Source: Rhodosporidiobolus odoratus
Taxonomy: Eukaryota; Basidiomycota; Microbotryomycetes; Sporidiobolales; Sporidiobolaceae
Length of the DNA stretch: 64,000 bases
NCBI GenBank assembly: GCA_034387635.1
Contig: JAOANU010000002.1
Span: forward strand, 124,001 to 188,000
Direction of reading: 5' to 3'
Shown one piece after another: positions 11,054 to 22,056 of this stretch. Made by a program: the position numbers and the translations under genes. Positions within the stretch are counted from its first letter, which is position 1, and each line of letters opens with the position of its first letter. Below the pieces are notes generated by a model. That model saw only the letters and a list, made by a program, of their open reading frames with translations, was not told where the DNA came from and did not search any database.

Positions 11054-12609
11054 GATCGGTCTGTTGGAGCTCAGCCGCAAGCATTGTACCTTATTGAGTG
11101 CCGCTGTGAATCCTCACGAGTGAGTAAAGCTATGACCTGGTGCAGTCTCGAACTGAGCAGCCAAATGAGAAGGACGCGAGCAACTATTGTAGAATAAGAA
11201 ATGGATTCACCTTCCTCGGCTCATTTCTGCTCACTGCCTTGCTTCTCTGGGCTCAGCTCATCCTCCGAACTTCTAGCTCTCTAGATCTGTCGCCTGCATG
11301 GGCAGCTGGCCTTCCACTGTCACCTATCCTTCTGCAAGAGCCTGATCTGAGAAGGTCAAAGTTTCCCGCTCTAATGACGGCGCTCTCGCACGGCAAAGCA
11401 CATGATGCCCTGCCTATCGCCAGGCTGGGCACAATCGATCTACAAGCACATGTTTATGGACGCAGGTCAGAGTAAAGCCACGTTGTTTACCCTCTTAATG
11501 CAAACTCCCTCTTCCGCAAACCGTCTTGTTCCGCTCTGCCTTGTTCTACGCGACAAGTTTGGGGCAAGACAAGCAGCTCGCGGACCGTGGCTTTGCCGGA
11601 GGTGATGAGAAAGGGGAGTCGGTGGTGAGAAGAAGAAGATCGCTTCTTCCTTTTTTTCCCTTTCCTTTCGCTTGTGATAGTGTCCAGTCCATTCTCTGAG
11701 TTAGCTGCATACGGACTTTGAGTGCTGTCACCCCTGTCCCCTGTCGAAGACTTCCCCTCGTTGAGACGGTTTCTGGTTCTCTTTCCTTCCCTCCAGTATC
11801 GTTTCCTCGTCTGAAGGTGAGTAGTCGGGTTGTAGTTACTCCTATAGTCTTCTGCTAACTCCAGTATCATTTCCTCGTCTGAAGGAAAGCGTCTCGACAC
11901 AACAAGAGGGCTGCACACCAGCCATACCCGGGTACTAGTTAATATTCTCTTTCCTGGCTACCCGTCAAGGGTTTTCGACCAATCACAGCCCGCCGAGCGT
12001 GTCCTGTCCATCCCACGCCTGGCAAGTCCTGACAAGCGGACTGAGCAGACCCCGGGTTCTCCGCCTTGCCCGGTGTGGAGAAATTGGAGACCCCGCTCAA
12101 AAGGCAAACGTGCCTCGAGTAAAGACCAGTCAGAGAGCGCAAACTGGGCAGAAGGGTTTTCGAGTGAGTGAGCAGCTGGACCACGGGCGGTCGGAGACTT
12201 CTCAGTCCGGAATGCAACAATGCGTGAATGGAGCGACAACGGAATGCGGTCGCCGTAGACTACGCTATATCTTCTGCATGCTGTCAGCATCGTGCCTGAG
12301 CTTGAGGAAGCGCCAGTGACTCGAGCGGGAACTGAAGCAGGCGAGAAACTGGCGAGAAACGCGGTAGCCAAAGCAGCACAGCAGCTGGATGCCGTCGAAG
12401 AAGCAGCACGGCGGCCTGATGACTTTCGATGCTCACCACTGTTTGCGACCAACGGAAGCAAGCGCAGTCCGAAGCCAATAGACCCTAAACTTCTTTCTCC
12501 CTGTCTTTTCTGTACCTCCCGCCTTGCCCTTGTCCCGTCCACTAGTCCATTCAAAGTGAGGTATCGAACAGTCGAGATTGGTTGATGACGAAGGTGTAGT
12601 CGTACTCGC
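11054..12609. other. 1.5-kb intergenic region
   Basis: No convincing gene. A block of about 25 bases (CAGTATCGTTTCCTCGTCTG and its CATTTCC variant) is duplicated at about 11799 and 11865. A 97-codon open stretch at 12292-12585 is helical in composition but lacks splice or family support. Long minus-strand frames at 11958-13028 are the ATP15 exon 2 frame running on through introns. Confidence 0.45.
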
Positions 12610-13360
12610 TTAGTGTTGCTCGGCCGTAGGGGGGACGATCCACTCCTGCACAGTGGGAAGAGGACAAGGGAAGCAGTCGTCAGTACGTTCCGCCTCTGCG
12701 CTGTGGAGGCCAATCTTGAGCCGCAGACAACCCCTCGTGGAGGAGGAGACGCAGCAGAAACGGCCCGTTCAAGTACAGTGAAGGGTACCCCGAAAGGGAG
12801 GAAGAAACGTACAGCCGTGCCGGCCTTGCCCGCCTCCCACTTCTGGACCTTGAGGGTAACAACGGCGCGCTTCTCAGCGGCGACGCGAGACTCCTCCTTG
12901 AGGGCCTGGCGGGTCGCGCGAGAGGCAACCTGGATGTACTTGTTGAAGCTGAGGCGGGTGGATGAGGACAACGAGTGGAGCGCAGGGAAAGGGCGAAGCG
13001 AAGCCGTCAAGCGGTGGAGGCGCATCATGCGGTAGCGAGTAAGCGTAAATCAGATCGGCGGGATTGGATTCATCGAGTTGCCAGAAGGCAAGGTCGAGGG
13101 GAGGATGCGATTCGAGTCGGCAATACCACGGGCAGGCGACGCAGATGAAGCACCAGTATAGTGTAGCGGTATGAAGGAGTATCAAGGGACGTATGATAGT
13201 CGGCGGGGCGTGCGTCGAGCGGAAGGTGACATTGAGGGAGAAGTCGGGGAGTCAGTCGTCGGCAAGAGGGTGAAAGGCATGGGTGAATAAGCGGTCAGCG
13301 CCTAAGCGGCAGAGAGAGGGGCAAGAAATGAGCATACGTAAGAACTCCGCGCCACGACAT
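12610..13360 (-). CDS. ATP15: mitochondrial F1F0 ATP synthase subunit epsilon, 64 aa
   Basis: Three exons on the minus strand: 13338-13360 (23 nt, MSWRGVL plus two bases of Thr), 12813-12948 and 12610-12645, totalling 65 codons. The introns are 389 nt (GTATGC...CTCAG) and 167 nt (GTACGT...TGCAG). The spliced protein begins MSWRGVLTFNKYIQVASR and continues with ATRQALKEE. This matches the conserved N-terminal pattern of the mitochondrial epsilon subunit (W-R-x-A-G-L-x-Y/F followed by an alanine-rich amphipathic helix and ALK). Length is normal for the family. It acts in the F1 central stalk. It is divergently arranged with HID1, whose ATG is 243 bp away, so the two may share a promoter. The first intron is long for this region. 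Confidence 0.9.
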
Positions 13361-13603
13361 GATCAGGATGAGATGAAGGTGAGAGAGGAAACACAGCGAA
13401 AATCGTAAACGCCTCAACAACAACAGCTGCTCTAGTTACGCTGCGAATGAGAGCAGAGCCGATAAGAGAACTTTGTAAGCAGTTCGAGCTGGTCAGGCGT
13501 TTCTTTTCCAGTTGAGACGTCTTCCCTTTCCTCCTCGCTTGTTCTGCACGCTCGTTCTCGAAGGCTCCGGAATCTGCCCTCGGTCCCGTAACTGTATCAG
13601 ACC
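13361..13603. promoter_or_regulatory. bidirectional promoter region ATP15/HID1
   Basis: There are only 243 bases between two divergent start codons (13360 on minus, 13604 on plus). No classical motif was assigned. The region is inferred to be a shared promoter from the arrangement alone. Confidence 0.5.
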
Positions 13604-16600
13604 ATGCTCAGTTGGTCATCCAACTTTGGCAACAAGCTATTGTGAGCTCTCTTCCTTCCTCCCTCTCTGCGCCGCCCCACCTCGTCGCTCGTCCTGCATC
13701 TCGGTACTGACTGCAAGGCCGCGGGTTGACGTCGGGATGCTACCATGACTGTAGCGGGGCAGATCCGAAGCTCGAATTCGTGAAGCCGGGACAGGGCGCC
13801 CATCGCTTGGCTGGGTCGGTGCGTTTACTTTCCTTCCCTTGCTTCATACCAGCCTAGCTCATGCTTGATTCCTTCTCTTAGCCGATACCGGCAGAAGGTG
13901 TGCCCGGGTCTCGTGACTGTCACGAGGCAACAAGCTGACAAGGAGCTCTTTCTTCTTTTTCTTCTTCTCGATGCACCTGGCGACGCGCGGTAGACTCGTA
14001 CTGGGACCAGGTCAGTCCTGACGGCACCTCGTGTCTGTAGCTGTACTGACGCAAGAGGTCGCGCAGTTCCTCACCCTGCCGACTTCGCCGCAAGACTTGC
14101 CCCTTCTTCTTCCTTCCCACATCCTACTCTCGGCTCTGCAGCGTAACCCGTCCAACCTCTTCGCCCTCGTCCGTGTCCTCGTCTCGAATCTCAAGACTTT
14201 TTTGATTACGCCACGCTTCCCCCGCTCCGAGGAAGAAGCGCACAAAGCCATCAATGCTGTGCGAGTACTGAGTCGCGTTGTGCCAGTCCTACTGGGGCCG
14301 CAAATGACGGACGCGGATGGGCGGAGACGGTCGGAAGACATCGAAGAGAAGGTCTTCTGGGCGAGAGAAAAGGCTCTTCGGCAGCGAGAAAAGGCAAAAC
14401 CGGAGGAGCCTGAGCCTCAAGGACAAGCCGCGCAGGAAGGCGACGGACAGTTCGTGCTCGAGGATGATGATGACGACGACGAGTCATCACCTTCCGCATC
14501 TGCACCGATACCTGCGGAACCAGCAGCACTAGAACCAGAGTACGACGAATTGCCGCCTCTCGCCTTGACGTTACTGTCGACGCTAGTCGACCTGCTCTTT
14601 GTGCCGGGGTTCACCCTGCCTCTCTCGTTACGGCAAGAAGGTACAGGCGTGTGCTACTCGATCTGGTACGCTTCACACGTTCGGGCCTGCCTGCTTCTCT
14701 TCCTGTCGTCCAGTTCTGCCTTCTTTCGTTTTTGCGGTCTTCGGTCGGCCATGCTGACTACCTTTGCTGTACAGGGAGAAAGGCGTTGCCTCGCCGACCT
14801 CTTTACCTGCCATTCAACCTTCCACACTAGGTCGACGGCGAGAAATCCTGTCCCTCCTCACTCTGCTCATCTCCCTCCCGTCTCTTCTCACGCCTCCCGG
14901 CCTCTTCTCAACTCTCCCAAACCGATGGCGAGATACGCTCATCTCTGGCGCTGCAGCAGGCAGAGGTGACCGAAACGTTGTTCTCTGCCTACTCTGCAGC
15001 GTGGTGAATACCGCTCTTGCGCCACCGACGCAGAGAGCCAGCGGAGCAGCAGGCGGAGGTGCCGTGGAGGGAGATGGATTGCGGGAACGAGCGGCGCGCC
15101 TAGCGCAAGAAGCGGCACGTGCTGGCGCGGGCCAGGAGGAAGAGCTGGCGAGGAAGGAACTCGTCCTCGCGTGCTTGCAGTTCCTGGGCGTCGTACTGGC
15201 GGAGCATGCGCCCGCTGCTGGCTCCGAACCGGGTGTCGTCGATACTAGCTCTGTCTCAGAAGGTCAGAAGAAGGACAAGAAGGTGGACGACAATCTGTTC
15301 GCGTTCTACCTTTCCCGTCTGCACCGACCTACCGATCTATCCTTCCTCCTCTCAGGCCTTCTCTCCCTTCTCTCGTCGTCCCTCGCTCCCTCTTCCTCGT
15401 CATCCTTCCTCCCCCTGCCTATACCCTCCTCATCGACAACGTCGAGACAACCCGGAACCGCCAATGAGTCGCTGGTCGTTCTGTGGAGGTTGCTTGAGGG
15501 CAACAAGAAGTTCAGGGAGTACTTGGCGAGGTCGGAGAAAGAGGAGGGTAGGAGGGCGAGGACGGTGGAGGCATTGATTGCGGTGGTTGCCTGTGCTGGA
15601 GAGTGGAAGGGAGAAGAGAGTGCGTCCCTATCCCTTCTGCCGACTGTCTCGCACACTCTACGCCGGCAGCGCGAGGGTCTGCCTCAGTCTCTTGCGCTCC
15701 TCTTTTAATGCAGGAACAGAGCGGTAGTATCTTCAAGCGATGAAGCTGACACTTTATCCTCGTCCTTTCTCTGACAGCTCATCTCGGTCTCCTTCGGCTA
15801 TCTCTGTACCTCTTCCAAACCCTTACGTCTACGATCTCCACCTGTGCCCTTCCTTCACTATCTGCGGCGAACCCACCGTTCGCCCTGCTGCTTGCGGAGC
15901 CGCTTAGCCCGGAGCTGATTGGCGACCGGTTGTACGGCGTGGTCAAGCGGCAGTGCGCTGTGGAGGGAACGGACTGGTTCGAAGGGAACGAGGACGCGAA
16001 AGCGGTAAACGCGGGGGAGTTCCTCCTGGTTAGTCCCTTCCGCATTCTGATTCATCCTGGACACTTGCTGATAGAACCTTCGCCCCAGATCACTCTCCAT
16101 TCTCTCCTTCTCCCATTGCCTTCCACCGCATTCTCTCTATCACCCACCTACCGCTCAGCCTTTTCAGCGCTTCACACCCCAATTCTCCTTTCTCTGTCAA
16201 ACCTTTCACCGTTCTTACGAGACATAGGAAAGGGCAGTGGAGAGGCGGACCGACGATTGCTTAGAATGTGGATGGCGCTTAGTGCGCCGGCGTTCTTGGT
16301 GGGTGAGGAGGGAAGGCCGAGGGGGGTTTACTGTGCGTTCCTTCTGCCTTTCGCGGTGACGAGCCAGCCAGATCTGCCGGCTGCATCTTCCTTGTCTCAA
16401 CGGAAGAGCGGTGGCTGTAAACGACCAGGCCGCGACCGCGCAGGCCACTTACGTTTTGCGCCATTTATCAGACCTGCTTGAGACCTTCAATAACCTGATT
16501 ACCTATAACCTTTCATCGGCACGTTTTCTTCCTCCGCCCACCCTCTACACTAGTTGACGCGTTCGCTTTCCCGCAGAACGCTCATTTCCTCCACTCCCTC

Positions 16601-17621
16601 CTCACGACACGCCGCCGTCTCGAAACCCTGTCTACCTTTACCCTCGCCTCCGGTATAGCCGAAGCACGTCGACTACGAGCCGCCCGACGCGCGCGACAGA
16701 CTGGCGGAGCGCCCTCGCCTGGTCTGGTTGCGATTCCCGAAGACGGAACGGCTTCACCGCTCCTCTCGCATCAAGGGGAAGAAGGCGAATCCGGCTCGAC
16801 GGCGAGTGAAAAGGCACTAGGCAAGCGGAGGGAACGCTCACTCAGCATTGGAAGTTTGTCGAGCTTGACCGCTGACTTGGCGCTGTCATCGCCTAATTTG
16901 GCATCGCCGGGAGAGGGGACGCCGCGGGAGAGTCTGGACTTGAGCGGGATGGGCGGGGAGGAAAGGCCGTTCGTCGGGAAGAATGGGTTTGTGCCGACTG
17001 AGGACTGGGTTAGCAGCTGGAGGGACGGGTGAGTCTTCGACTTTCGTCTAATGTTCTTGCTCCTTCTGCGTCTTGGCGACGCGCGGCACGGCACGTCTAC
17101 ACCAAAGCTCACAACAGCGCACCCGCTGACTGTTCGGTATTTCATTCTACAGACTTCCGCTGCGAACCCTTCTCACTCTTCTTTCCAACCTGTCCACCGC
17201 CGCCCCACCCTCTCCGAGCCCATCCGACCTCCTCCCCCTCCTGACCTCTCCCTCTCTTACCTCCTCCCTCCCTTCCCCGTCCTCCCTCCCTCCGCCCAAG
17301 TCACGCCCCTTCGCCCTCACCCCCGCTTCGACAACTTGGCTCGCCTCCGTTGTCTACGGGAGGGTGTACCTCTCCCAGCTAGAGTATCTGAGGGATCTCC
17401 TGCCCGTGCAGTTGTTTGCTGTGGCTCAGGCACCGGGATCGAGGAGTTACGGCTTGAGCAGCGGTGGGTCCAGCGGAGGAGGAGGAGGAGGCGTAGTTGG
17501 AGCGGTTCAAGAAGGACTCGGGAGGGAACTGGAGAGCGTTGGAAGAAGGGTTGGAGAGGTTGGAGGGTGGGTTGGCGGCGCTGTAGGGGGGTTGTTCGCG
17601 CAGGCTGGGGTGAGGCCGTAG
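13604..17621 (+). CDS. HID1: Hid1 family protein (Golgi/secretory-granule trafficking), about 1037 aa
   Basis: Eleven exons: 13604-13641, 13755-13818, 13882-13897, 13993-14009, 14058-14665, 14775-15619, 15778-16028, 16089-16332, 16409-16518, 16577-17028 and 17153-17621. They sum to 1038 codons if exon 9 uses a GC donor at 16519 (no in-phase GT is present). Family marks in order: LEFVKPG, DSYWDQ (built from two micro-exons of 16 and 17 nt), NPSNLFALV, NLFAFYLSRLHRPTDLSFLL, VVLWRLLEGNKKFREYL, THLGLLRLSLYLFQT, LLETFNNLITYNL, DWVSSWRDGLPLRTLL and a C-terminal VYLSQLEYLRDLLPVQLF. These align in order with animal HID1, a peripherally Golgi-associated protein needed in secretory sorting. An acidic run (EDDDDDDESS) follows residue 180. 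No membrane span is visible. The C-terminus is Gly/Val-rich and fungal-specific. Confidence 0.9.
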
Positions 17622-18005
17622 AGTGGGTTACGTCTTGAGGTCGCCAGTTCCTCTGTTTCCAGTACTTCCCTTGCTTTAGTTTCAGGTGTGGCATTTTACG
17701 TACAAGACGACCAATGTCTCGTGCCCTTCTTAAGGTGCAACGCTCGCAGTAAGGTCAGGAATGGCGGATATGCGAGTTGCAGGCGTGTCAAAGGATTCCA
17801 GGATAGAAACGGATCTCGCAAGGAACGAAAACGAAGGCAGAAAAGGGAACGCTGTATCGTCCGTGTCAGTATTGCATACTACGGCGGGAAAGGGAGAGAG
17901 CCAATGACGGCGCTTTTGAGGTATAGATGAGTCGCAGTCCTGCACGCGCTCAGTCGACTGCGCCTCGACAAGCAGACCGAAAAGGAAAAGAACGTAGACC
18001 ACAAG
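17622..18005. other. convergent intergenic region
   Basis: Lies between the stops of HID1 (plus) and the O-mannosyltransferase (minus). No gene was seen. Confidence 0.55.
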
Positions 18006-21000
18006 TCATAGTTCGATCAGCCTTCGACGCAAGCGAACGGAGGAAGAAGGGGACCACAACGCACAAATGTTCCAACTCTTCCTCCACTTCCTCCCCCACA
18101 TACTCTCCTTCGCCGGGCCCTCAATCCCCCAAGCCGCGGCGCGGAACCACCAAAACGTGCCAACGATCGCGCCGGCCACCAAAGCGAAAGCAATGGCTTT
18201 TGTGCGGCGAGGGAACCGACGAGACTTGAAGATGAAGTGGTCGAGGAGGACGCCGACCATGAGGACTGAGAACCAGAGGGTCGGGAGCTGCGGGTCGTGC
18301 AGTGATTAGTACGAGTCATCAGGGGACACAGGAACGGGAAAACGAAGAAAGCGCACGTAATGGTGCAGATAGGTGACACGGCCCATGATGAGGAACGGGA
18401 CTGCATGATCGATCAGAGTGAGTATAGGCTGGTCGAAGCTTGAGAGGGAAACAACATACGGTAGTGGAAAGCCCATCCTCCGAACGCAACCTTCGACAGG
18501 TAGAGGAACTGGTTCCATTCGCCTGCGCGTGCGGCCTCATCAGTGTGAGTCCCGCGAGCCTGGTGGGGCTGTCGCGCAGGGAAGGGAAGGAACAGGCCAC
18601 AGAAAGCGTCAACGCACCCGGCGCGAAATCATTGATCTTCCTCTGAAACCTCATTAGATGCCACAACAACGTCACCGCCCAAACTCCCAAACTCGCCGAA
18701 GCGAGCCACCACACGACGGCATTCCCGACCAGATAATACTTTATGCCATGATCCTGCCAGCCGTTCATGCGCATGCCGTTGTACAACCAGGGCCAGTCGA
18801 AGGGTTTTGAGGCGATCGTGTCTTCTTTGTCGGCGTCGGGGACGAGGGCGTTGTTCGAAGTCATCATGGCTACGTTGAGGTGCCAGAAGTCGCGGAAGAA
18901 GGGCGAGCGGTAGAGCTTCTGATTTCCCGTCGGGACTGTGGGCAGTTTAGGGGGTCAATGGCGACCCGTGGAGACCACGATCAAGGTTGAAAAGAGAAGA
19001 AAGACGCACGACGGTCGTTCCAGTGAGACTCGATATTCCAATAGGTATGCTCATCCTTCGGGTTATTGTCCTTCTCACAACTAACCTCAACCTGCTTGAA
19101 CCCCCACTGCGGCAAAACCGCATTCGCCGCCCTCAAGTAACAACCCGAGTTGAGATGCTTAAACCTGAGCCTGGTGGAGAGAGAATGGATGCGGTCGAAC
19201 TTGTGACGTGCGCCTCGAAGGAAATCATCCACAACTTCGACGACCCAGTAATCGTTCGAATCGCCGACGGTGGCGTTACCGTAGCATGAGACTTCGTGTG
19301 CGAGCTTGGTGACCGGCGCAGCGATTGAGTGAGAGTGAAGATTGCGGCCAGTTGAAGAGTGAACGAGACGGAGCGTGTCGCCGTGGCGGAGGTAGACGAG
19401 CTCGCCGTTGGGGTCGATGGCGTCGGCTTCCCAGGTCGGTGTAACGATCCATTCGTTGTTCTCGTCCTTGTAATGATAGCACGTGACTTGCTGCTGCTGG
19501 GAGCCGACGGGGTATGTCTGAATGTGCGAGTGCAGGAGACCACCACCGTAACCCATATTCTTCAAGGTAAGGCGAGATCCGAAGGCGGGTTCTGCTCATG
19601 CGCATTCGTCAGTCCCGTGCTCGTTAGCCAGGATAATGGGCATGGATGGTGGAGAAAGAGGCGCCGACATACCCAGCGGATTCTGCGCAAAGTCATTCCC
19701 ATGCAAGTGCGCCTGGAACAACGAGCTCATCTGACTGTCACCCGGACCGGAACGGTTGAGGACGAGGAAATGAAGCTTGAAGGTTAGGGCGTAGACGCAG
19801 AAGGGGATGACGATCAAGCAGAGGATGCGAGCGATCCAGTGCCGGACGTAGGTACGCTGTCAATTAGAAGCGAGATCAGGCCTGTGTCACTGTGAGCCGG
19901 CAGGGCAAAGCGAAGGAGAGAACGCACGTATCCCAGCCGCAGGTCGCCAAACTTGTTCCACAGATCTTCAACCGTGTAGAGGCCGACAAGTGCTGTTACG
20001 AAGAGGCCCACCCATTTCACCCTGTGCGCTGGCAAGGTCAGTACTCTTCAAACTGGCGGAAGAAACGAAGTGGTCGTACGAAGCGACGCAGCCGATGGAG
20101 ATTCCGGTAAGCGTAAGCCAAATCCACCAGTCTTCCTCGAAGGGTCTGTGACGACAAAAAGAGATACAGAGCGTCAGTTTCGCTCGAGGGCTTGGGTTCA
20201 AGCATGGCTTCGCTGTCATAGGCTGGTCTTCCCGCAAGTTGAGAAGGTCGAGCATCGAAAAGTAAACGCACCGGCGTTGCTGGTTATTGAAGCAGGCAAG
20301 GCAGTAGACGGTGGTGAAGGTGAAGAAGAGGAGGAGGGAGTCGAGGAGGACGAAGCGGGCGATGACGAGCCAGGCGAGATCTGCAGCATTGGCGGTCAGT
20401 CTCTCTTCCCTCTACCAGGTGCTGCGCCGCAGGTGAGAAGGCTTTAAGAAGACGACGCACCGCACAGAACCATAAGCGTAACGATATGTGTCCCCCACTT
20501 GCTCATCCGCAGCTCAACCGCAGTACCCCATGCGAGAGGGACCATGGCAACTCCGGGCAATGCGAGCAAGATACGCATGGCGCGGAATGGAACGTGGTCG
20601 GGATATACTGCGCCGGAGGGGTAGTCGAACGCGCCGTTGAAACCAGAGACGGCTCCCGCGAGGCCGACGAGCATCTTCCCCAGAGGAGGATGAACCTGCG
20701 AAGTTATAGCGCTCAGACAGAAGTACAGCGCACACACAGATGAGATGACATACGTCGAAGTAGAACGTTCGATTCAGGTAATATGAACCGAATTTGCCGA
20801 AGTGAGCCTAAAACGCGGAAAACGTCAATGCTGCGTAAGGGACAGGAGAGGAAACAAGATAGCAACAGCGCACCTCGTCCCAGACGACAGTATTGTTTGC
20901 GCCGATCCGGTAGAGGCGTGTGAAGAGAGAAAGGATGGTGTAGAGAATCAAGGGGATTTGGGCGCGAAGGTCGGAAAGGACTTCGCGGAAGATGGCGCGC

Positions 21001-21598
21001 TACGATCGTGCGGTGTGGTGATCAGTATGTGTGACCACAGCAGGAACCGCGTGACCCCTCAGGTCGACGTACATAAGGCTACTTCTGTAGCGTCGTCCGG
21101 CAAGAGATTCGAGAAATGGACAGGAAACGGAGAGCGTACCCAAGTGACCTTATCCCGCCGGGGATCCTTGATCATCTGGTCCCACTTGTTGACCTTGCCA
21201 GACCCTCCACCCTTGCTCAAGAACTCCCGCCTGGTCTCTGGTATCCTTCCCTCCATGCCGATTCCGCTTGAAGGCCACGCGCCGTCCTTGTCCTTCTCGC
21301 CGTCTTCTTCCCGCTCTGAATCGCTTGACGAGTCTGCTCCGCCTGCTTCCACGACGCCCATGCCCCGTCTCCGAGCTGTCGAGCTGTCTACTACTTGCAT
21401 CGAGTCCTGCGGGGTGAGGGCGGAGCGGGGTGCTTGCGAGTAGAGGGGTAGACCGGGTTGTCGCGGTGCGTACGGATCTTGCCAGCCTGGGCTCCTCGGT
21501 GGTGGTGAAGGTGAGCGGCTTCGTTGAGTAGTTGTTGTTGGCTTGAGAGGAGCGAGAGACGACGACGATGAGGGTGAGGGAGGTCGACGGAAGGTCAT
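18006..21598 (-). CDS. PMT2: protein O-mannosyltransferase, Pmt2 subfamily, 871 aa
   Basis: Thirteen exons on the minus strand: 21140-21598, 20874-20999, 20754-20807, 20461-20695, 20272-20380, 20080-20145, 19928-20021, 19673-19856, 19010-19591, 18618-18935, 18460-18522, 18357-18400 and 18006-18287; 2616 coding bases. It transfers mannose from dolichyl-phosphate mannose to Ser/Thr in the ER lumen. The luminal loop-1 catalytic motif VVWDEAHFGKFGSYY is present, with the Asp-Glu pair intact, then HPPLGKML. The MIR-domain loop has QQQQVTCYHYKDENNEW, STGRNLHSH and WNIESHWNDR. The C-terminal multi-span part has FLIMGRVTYLHHY and LWFSVL. QQQVTCYxxKDxNNEW and the loop order match Pmt2 rather than Pmt1 or Pmt4. 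A cytosolic Ser/Pro-rich N-terminus of about 150 residues precedes the first membrane segment. Many multipass segments are evident. Confidence 0.95.
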
Positions 21599-22056
21599 CG
21601 AGTTGAGCTCAGCGTCGCTTTAGACTTGCCAGGTAGCTGCTCGGAGCTGTGTCCGGTACAAGGTGAGCTATGGCAAGGGTGACAACGCGATTCAAGAACA
21701 GCGAAAGGTGGAGCTGCGGTGCGGACCACCACAGCAGCTTTGACAGAACGGCTTCTTGAGGATTTGTTTGAGCTGTGCAGGACTCACACTACTCTGAAAC
21801 AGGGACTGGATACACTACTGGATTTTCCGAATGTCGCATGCTCGTCCTGGTCAACTTGTCGTTGATCGTGAAATTTCCCTCTTCACTTCCGTTGCCTCCT
21901 GTCGTGCTTCGGTCTTGAAACGCGTCCACGTAGCTAGACTCGCTCGTACTAGCTCAATCCGCCATCGAGCTCTCACGATCGTGCTTCGTGCCCTGCTCAA
22001 CTCCCCCACCTCGACGCGGAGATCAACCGTTTGTATATACTGTCTACACGCTCGCT
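21599..22056. other. divergent intergenic region
   Basis: Promoter space for PMT2 (minus) and for the relic MATH-BTB gene (plus). No coding signal was judged real. Confidence 0.5.

Noticed and set aside
12292..12585. 97-codon alanine/glutamate-rich plus-strand frame
   Set aside because: Helical-looking but isolated, with no start context, splice sites or relatives in the window.
11958..13028. 356-codon minus-strand frame
   Set aside because: Only the part at 12813-12948 is coding (ATP15 exon 2); the rest is intron and downstream sequence that happens to stay open.
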